17,061 bases of DNA from positions 1 through 17,061 of the forward strand of contig JAUYCY010000064.1 of the NCBI GenBank assembly GCA_030692055.1, written 5' to 3'. The position numbers and the translations under genes were made by a program. The notes under the pieces are model-generated. The model saw nothing but the letters and a program-made list of their open reading frames with translations, was not told the DNA's origin and searched no databases. The DNA comes from Candidatus Omnitrophota bacterium. GTDB taxonomy: Bacteria; Omnitrophota; Koll11; Duberdicusellales; 4484-171. Below are positions 13,801 to 17,061 of the stretch, in pieces (the first letter of the stretch is position 1; the number at the start of each line of letters is the position of its first letter).

Positions 13801-14064
13801 TGAGCCCTCTGAAGAACGAGAGGTAATTTTTTCTAACCCCGGCGTAGTACCCAGCCGGTTTTCCAATTCCTGGGTTACTTTTACTTCTACATCTTCCGGG
13901 CTTGCGCCAGGATAGCTTGAAATAACTGTTATTGAGGGCGGTTCAATTTCAGGCATCATATCTATACCAAGGCGGGTAAGGCTATAGGCGGCAAGAATCA
14001 GAATAGAGAAAAAAATCATTAAGTTAGTAATGGGCTTTTTTACGCCAAATTCTGGAAAATTCAT
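10831..14064 (-). CDS. RND efflux pump inner-membrane permease (AcrB/MexF-like)
   Basis: 1077 residues from ATG 14064 (MNFPEFGVKKPITNLMIF), the usual length of an RND pump. Features include the N-terminal transmembrane helix, the porter-domain signature SSYPGASPEDVE, the long transmembrane block with GMVVDNAIVVVDN (Asp403-Asn404) and a second block with GIVVNNAIVLVSY. AcrB has Asp-Asp in the proton relay of TM4; here the pair is Asp-Asn, as in many non-proteobacterial members. The pump exports drugs, detergents or other amphiphiles using the proton gradient, together with the adaptor and TolC-type channel encoded just upstream. The start at 14064 is preferred to an upstream in-frame codon at 14100 because GAGG lies 9 bases before it and the adaptor gene ends 4 bp away. 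Substrate unknown. Confidence 0.95.
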   Translation of the reverse strand: MNFPEFGVKKPITNLMIFFSILILAAYSLTRLGIDMMPEIEPPSITVISSYPGASPEDVEVKVTQELENRLGTTPGLEKITSRSSEGSSVITLKFIWGTNLDEASNDIRDRIELAKRSLPDIPDEMDNPFIHKFNTADIPVLAIGVTAKQTYPELYDLMDKTVGDALRQLPGVGTVQLQGGGLQRQINIWVDRQRLEGYAFSILDIQAALKKENITQPVGSLKTGLTDYLIRLPGEFASPDEINLVILGKRNGKPIYLKDIAKVEDSFKEVTSLVRINKDRGIIMMVQKQSGTNAVEVADRVKKRIKELEKNLPADVKMNIIFDTSQDIINSLDSLKSSLWIAIVLVIAVVWFFLRQFAPSAIVALTIPFSLLISFIYLFLSGKNINTISLSSVAIATGMVVDNAIVVVDNVYRRLQKGNRPTEAAIFGTSEMFLAISASTYTTIVVYLPMLFITGVVGIIFGELAIIITVTLLASLFTAVTFSPMLCSKWMKITPQAAGHRLHAWKEKIYEISEKMFKSWEEFYSRALGWALRHKKIVLLGFLVAFIASLFLSRFVGSEFMPEEDSGDLRITVSLPVGTRIEETDKIAQRIEEILKTDVPEAKFYYVRSGTVTGVGRSMGGASGTHVISSGAKLVPKQERKRSVKEVGQAVRSRIRNIPGVIKADVSTGNPLGRLITGMGGKAIQVEIIGHSFSDTDALAQKIKAIMEKIPGAVDVAVSRDESRPEIRIEVDREKAAMLSLDMYTIANNLKTSIEGSSATKYREKGETYDIYVRLDEPSRSKIEDIGNLPIISPLPEDIKTFTPLQDVITLKGGVLRKPIKLSNIAKIYESLGPIEIERQNRERIVRVECNTYQRSSGEIVDDLKNEFAKITLPADIMVNFGGEADEQKKAFRDLFLLLILGICLVYMVMAAQFESLLDPFIVMFAIPFTFTGVILGFLATQLPFLKFIFPEPVTLNVISYLGIVMLMGIVVNNAIVLVSYIQILRARGLSMYEAVTLGGKERLRPVLMTTITTLAGLLPLALSRGEGSETWQPIGVTMVGGLTISTLITMLFVPTLYAVFHRRTDNRVQKTDGRA

Positions 14065-14068
14065 TGTA

Positions 14069-14950
14069 TTATTCCTCGGTAATAACTTGCGCGCCGTCAC
14101 GTAGGCGCTGCTGGCCCATAATTACTACGAGGTCTCCTTCCTTCAATCCTTCCTGCACTTCATAGTAAGGGCCCTGGCGGATGCCTAAGGTAATCTTCTT
14201 TAATTGCGCTTTCTTATTTTCTATCGTGTAAACATACACATCGGGGATTTTGCCTACAATCGCTTCTTTCAAAATAACCGGGGATTTTTTATGTTCCTGC
14301 AGAATCAACTTTACCCGGGCAAACATTCCTGATTGTAATTTATGCTGGGGATTATCCACGGTAATTTCTATAGGCGAAGCGCGCGTAGCTAAGTCTACAA
14401 CCGGGCTGATTTTGGTGATTTTTCCGATAAATTGTTCCTCGGGGTATGCGTCAACAGTTACATTGGCAGATTGGCCTAAAGAAATCTTTGACAAATATTT
14501 TTCGGGGATTTCTACCTCTATCTTTACCTTATCCATGCTCACTACCAAAGCTATCGCCGTCTGTGTATTCACGTTTGTGCCGATATCTATATAGACTCTA
14601 CCCACTATACCGCTTAAAGTGCTTTCTACCGGGGCCTTCTCAAATTTAAGCCCGACCTCGTCACGGTCAATATAAGCAATTACGTCCCCTTTATCGACGC
14701 GGGCGCCGTCCTCTTTCACCTTTTCAATGATTTTTCCGCTCACCTTAGGATAAATAGCCACCTCATTCTCTGCTTTAATATTACCGACATACTCAATAAT
14801 ATTAGCTAAATCCCTAAGCTCAACTTTACTTACCTTAACGGGAATAACTTGCGGGACGTTATTTTCTTGTTCTTCCTTTTTGCTGCAAGATACTAAAATA
14901 AAAACTGCCGCTAAAATCCATATAAAACTGTTCTTTCTAATCTGCTTCAT
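14069..14950 (-). CDS. RND periplasmic adaptor (membrane-fusion) lipoprotein
   Basis: 293 residues from ATG 14950. The N-terminus is a lipoprotein signal (MKQIRKNSFIWILAAVFI, then LVSC with Cys22 as lipidation site), which tethers it in the periplasm. Next come the half-motifs of a lipoyl-like barrel: VEYVGNIKAENEVAIYPKV, EDGARVDKGDVIAYIDRDEV and APVESTLSGIVGRVYIDIGT. The alpha-hairpin is very short or absent. The beta-barrel and membrane-proximal parts follow (KISPVVDLATRASPIEITVD, YYEVQEGLKEGDLVVI). AAGGAG stands 8 bases before this ATG; an in-frame GTG at 14959 would overlap the Shine-Dalgarno and is rejected. It connects the permease downstream with the TolC-type channel upstream. Confidence 0.93.
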   Translation of the reverse strand: MKQIRKNSFIWILAAVFILVSCSKKEEQENNVPQVIPVKVSKVELRDLANIIEYVGNIKAENEVAIYPKVSGKIIEKVKEDGARVDKGDVIAYIDRDEVGLKFEKAPVESTLSGIVGRVYIDIGTNVNTQTAIALVVSMDKVKIEVEIPEKYLSKISLGQSANVTVDAYPEEQFIGKITKISPVVDLATRASPIEITVDNPQHKLQSGMFARVKLILQEHKKSPVILKEAIVGKIPDVYVYTIENKKAQLKKITLGIRQGPYYEVQEGLKEGDLVVIMGQQRLRDGAQVITEE

Positions 14951-14960
14951 AAAACTCACT

Positions 14961-15110
14961 CCTTCGACGCGCTTAGTTCGACTTCGCCCTTCGATAAACT
15001 CAGGACTCGGCCTGAGCGTAGTCGAAGGCCTTCGCTCACCACAAGTCGCTTGCTCAGGATTGTCCCTCGACTTTGCTCGGGATCCCTCAGAGAATCCTGA
15101 GCTTGCCGAA
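14961..15110. repeat. CTTCGAC/CTGAGC palindromic repeats between channel and adaptor genes
   Basis: One hairpin joins CCTTCGA and CTCAGG with CCTGAG and TCGAAGG (14988-15028). A second joins GCTCAGGATT (15052-15061) with AATCCTGAGC (15093-15102) and has a further CTCGAC/GCTCGGG stretch inside. The block occupies most of the 175-bp gap and ends directly at the Shine-Dalgarno of the adaptor gene. It may reduce read-through or stabilise the adaptor mRNA. Confidence 0.75.
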
Positions 15111-15125
15111 GGAACGCTAAAAGCG

Positions 15126-16397
15126 TCAAATACTCCCTTCTGCCTTATCCAGGCTGCTTTTAGCTATAATATAATCGTAAAGCACCTGCTCCTTGTTAAA
15201 CAAAGATACTTTGTATTTTAAATAAGCGTCACTCATATCAAGCAGGCTCGCTATTCCTTCCTTATATTTCTTTTTTAAAGTATAAAAATTGTTCTTGTAA
15301 AATTTTACGTCGGACTCCGTAGCCTCAATACTGCTGATTGCGTTTTTAAAAGATAAATATGCATTCTTTAATTCCAAGGCAATATCTTGGAATGTTCGCT
15401 CTCTTAGAAGCTGCGTTTGTTTTAAATCTACTATTGCCTGTTCTATTTTTGTCTTTGTGGCAAAACCGTCAAATATAGGCCAGGTTAAAGTAAAGCCGTA
15501 AACATTATAATTTTTCCATTTATTGGTACCGCCGGCAGTCAACGATACAAAACGTTCTCCGCTGTAAGAATCCCAGGTAGCGTAGATTTCCGGCATATTG
15601 CCGGCCTTAGCAATATTTATGGCCTTTTTATCAGCTTTTTCTTGTGCCTCATATTGCCTGATTTCCGGCCTTTTCGCCATTGCCGCGAGAAGCGCCTTAT
15701 CGTATATGACTTCTCTGTGTTCGTAAACAAATTTTGCATTAGGTTTTATCTTAACCGCCTCTTTCAAGAATAACAATTTACATAGCAATGCCTGGCTTGC
15801 CTGAGCATGGTTTAAAGATGCCTCAAGATTCTTCTTCGCGCTATCCCATGATGCCCTAACATTTAAAAGTTCATTCCGGGAAACTTCGCCCTTTTCATAA
15901 CGTTTTATTATAACATCATAGTGTTGCTTTGCATTTTGTAATATTTTTTTATTTAAATCATAAAAATAATCAGCTAATACCAAAGTGCAAAAAGTTTTCT
16001 TTACGTTAAATATTGTTTCTAGCTTTGTTTTATCTAACAGCGCGGTTTCAACATCGCGTTTGTATTCATTTTGTTTTATAGTGTTAATAATTTTACCGCT
16101 TTTAAAAATATTTTGCTTTAGGCTCGCATTAATTAGGTTGGTCGTGTATGGTTTTGGCTGGAGTTCTTGCGTCGTATCCCTATCAACGGTTAAATTCAAA
16201 GTAGGTAAAACTTCTGCCCATGCTTCATTAATTTTCCATTTTGCTTTTTCTATGGCCCCGGCGCTAAGTAAAATATCGCGGTTATCCCTAAGGGCAATAG
16301 TTACCGCTTCGTCTAAAGTGAGCGTAACCTCCTCTGCCGCGCAATATAAAGCCGGCAATACAATAAATATAGTAAAAATTAAAAATGTTTTTTTCAT
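15126..16397 (-). CDS. TolC-family outer-membrane efflux channel
   Basis: 423 residues from ATG 16397. Residues 1-20 are a signal peptide (MKKTFLIFTIFIVLPALYCA). The mature protein starts with the family hallmark LTLDEAVTIALRDNRDI and has two repeats of long amphipathic helices separated by short beta strands, as in TolC. The second repeat opens near LLAAMAKRPEIRQYEAQEKA. Length is typical. The start overlaps the stop of the marR gene by 4 bp (ATGA), giving translational coupling; a second in-frame ATG 12 bases upstream (16409) lies inside marR and lacks a Shine-Dalgarno. It forms the outer-membrane duct of the pump encoded downstream. Confidence 0.92.
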   Translation of the reverse strand: MKKTFLIFTIFIVLPALYCAAEEVTLTLDEAVTIALRDNRDILLSAGAIEKAKWKINEAWAEVLPTLNLTVDRDTTQELQPKPYTTNLINASLKQNIFKSGKIINTIKQNEYKRDVETALLDKTKLETIFNVKKTFCTLVLADYFYDLNKKILQNAKQHYDVIIKRYEKGEVSRNELLNVRASWDSAKKNLEASLNHAQASQALLCKLLFLKEAVKIKPNAKFVYEHREVIYDKALLAAMAKRPEIRQYEAQEKADKKAINIAKAGNMPEIYATWDSYSGERFVSLTAGGTNKWKNYNVYGFTLTWPIFDGFATKTKIEQAIVDLKQTQLLRERTFQDIALELKNAYLSFKNAISSIEATESDVKFYKNNFYTLKKKYKEGIASLLDMSDAYLKYKVSLFNKEQVLYDYIIAKSSLDKAEGSI

Positions 16398-16852
16398 TCG
16401 TCGGGACATTTTTCTTTAGTTAAAATATCTTTTATCTGGGTAAGAATACGCAGATAATCACGCCTATCGCTTTCGGAAATTCTACCAAATATCCTGATAA
16501 CCATTTGGCGCCTGCGTTCATTGACTCTCTTTACTAAGTCACTACCCGCGGCGGTTAGTTTAACCTTAACAATTCTACGGTCATTACTATCGTGAATTCT
16601 TACAATGTAACTGTCTCTAACTAACCTGTCTACTAATCCGGTCATGGCGGCTGTAGTCGCATTCATGCAACGCGCTAAATCCGTCATTCTTGATTCGCCC
16701 TCCCGGTAAAGAGATTCCAAAATAAAAAATTGCGGTAAAGTAATATTACCTTTATATAGCTCTTTTACTAGGCGCCGGGCAAACCCCTTCATTATTACCG
16801 GCATGATTTCATTAAGGTTATCCGCGAAAGCCGATAAAGAAATTTGCTGCAT
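16394..16852 (-). CDS. MarR-family transcriptional regulator of the efflux operon
   Basis: 152 residues. A winged helix-turn-helix lies in the middle: helices LPQFFILESLYREG and RMTDLARCMNATTAAMTGLV, then the wing with DSNDRRIVKVKLTAAG, which carries the conserved DRR-x-V-x-LT pattern. Flanking helices at both ends would form the dimer interface. AGGAAG lies 6 bases before the ATG. It is the first gene of the run, coupled to the channel gene, so it most likely represses its own promoter and releases it when a pump substrate binds. No Cys for redox sensing is placed near the DNA-binding helices apart from one in RCMNATT, so a ligand is more likely than oxidation, but this is inference. Confidence 0.93.
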   Translation of the reverse strand: MQQISLSAFADNLNEIMPVIMKGFARRLVKELYKGNITLPQFFILESLYREGESRMTDLARCMNATTAAMTGLVDRLVRDSYIVRIHDSNDRRIVKVKLTAAGSDLVKRVNERRRQMVIRIFGRISESDRRDYLRILTQIKDILTKEKCPDE

Positions 16853-16892
16853 CTTTAACTTCCTTTATATTAAACTATGTTAATTATTAACT

Positions 16893-16927
16893 ATGTTGAA
16901 TATAACATGTGAGGGTTATAATGTCAA
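16893..16927 (-). promoter_or_regulatory. Promoter and MarR operator of the efflux operon
   Basis: TTGACA (16922-16927), a 17-bp spacer and TATATT (16899-16904) on the minus strand, close to consensus. The dyad ATGTT-6-AACAT (16893-16908) covers the -10 box. A direct repeat AACTATGTT (16873-16881 and 16889-16897), spaced by 16 bp, continues downstream, with TTAATTATTAA between. Two MarR dimers could sit side by side there and block transcription. Confidence 0.7.
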
Positions 16928-16938
16928 GGAAAAATATC

Positions 16939-17032
16939 GAAGCTTTCCCATTTTTTGTGCAATTTTTTCTTTTAACGTCTTTAAATACTGTAAGTTACAG
17001 AAAATTAGCGATATATTTTTTAGGAAAGCTTC
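16939..17032. repeat. Inverted repeat upstream of the efflux operon
   Basis: GAAGCTTTCC (16939-16948) pairs with GGAAAGCTTC (17023-17032) over a 74-base interval that also holds a short palindrome CTGTAA-G-TTACAG (16988-17000). No coding frame is evident in 16928-17061. The window ends before any further gene can be seen. Confidence 0.6.
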
Positions 17033-17061
17033 TGATTCCAGCGATTAAATACCGATTACAG

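Overview
The window reads as a chromosomal piece of an uncultured, moderately AT-rich Gram-negative bacterium. The tripartite efflux system with a TolC-type outer-membrane channel and a lipoprotein adaptor shows two membranes. The many small palindromic repeats between and inside genes, together with the gene types, would fit a candidate phylum such as Omnitrophota; that assignment is inference. Every gene I can support lies on the minus strand, so the order of transcription runs from high to low coordinates. No tRNA, rRNA, CRISPR array, integrase or transposase was seen.

Right part (10371-17061): an efflux operon. A MarR-type regulator has a near-consensus sigma70 promoter (TTGACA, 17 bp, TATATT) with an AT-rich dyad over the -10 box. 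It is followed by a TolC-family channel, a lipoprotein membrane-fusion protein, a 1077-residue RND pump and a small PII-like protein. Palindromic repeats fill the two larger gaps.

Middle (7209-10271): a LysW-like zinc-ribbon protein, a small exported protein and a lysine 2,3-aminomutase (KamA). Each is preceded by a copy of the same two-hairpin leader that ends exactly at its Shine-Dalgarno sequence, with compensatory base changes in the stems. Upstream of them, a good promoter reads into what look like two decayed small genes (a Cys-rich one and a DUF2934-like one). A D-Ala-D-Ala-ligase-like ATP-grasp gene follows kamA. It carries about 38 extra residues encoded by two back-to-back palindromic elements inserted in frame, and a relative of the first element lies in an intergenic region 2 kb away. 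KamA, ATP-grasp and LysW-like proteins together suggest a beta-lysine-based amide product, but this is inference.

Left part (1574-5612): the most interesting unit. An acyl carrier protein remnant, a PhcB-like SAM methyltransferase, a 7TM-GAF histidine kinase and a receiver-only response regulator form a tight run, with 4-bp ATGA overlaps at the last two junctions. The architecture is that of the Ralstonia phcBSR(Q) fatty-acid-methyl-ester quorum-sensing locus, with an ACP gene added. The ACP gene is split by a tandem-repeat insertion containing an in-frame TGA. Two operator-like dyads flank it: one over its predicted -35 box and a perfect 20-bp palindrome before the methyltransferase. The left edge holds a secreted PIG-L-family deacetylase with its own promoter.
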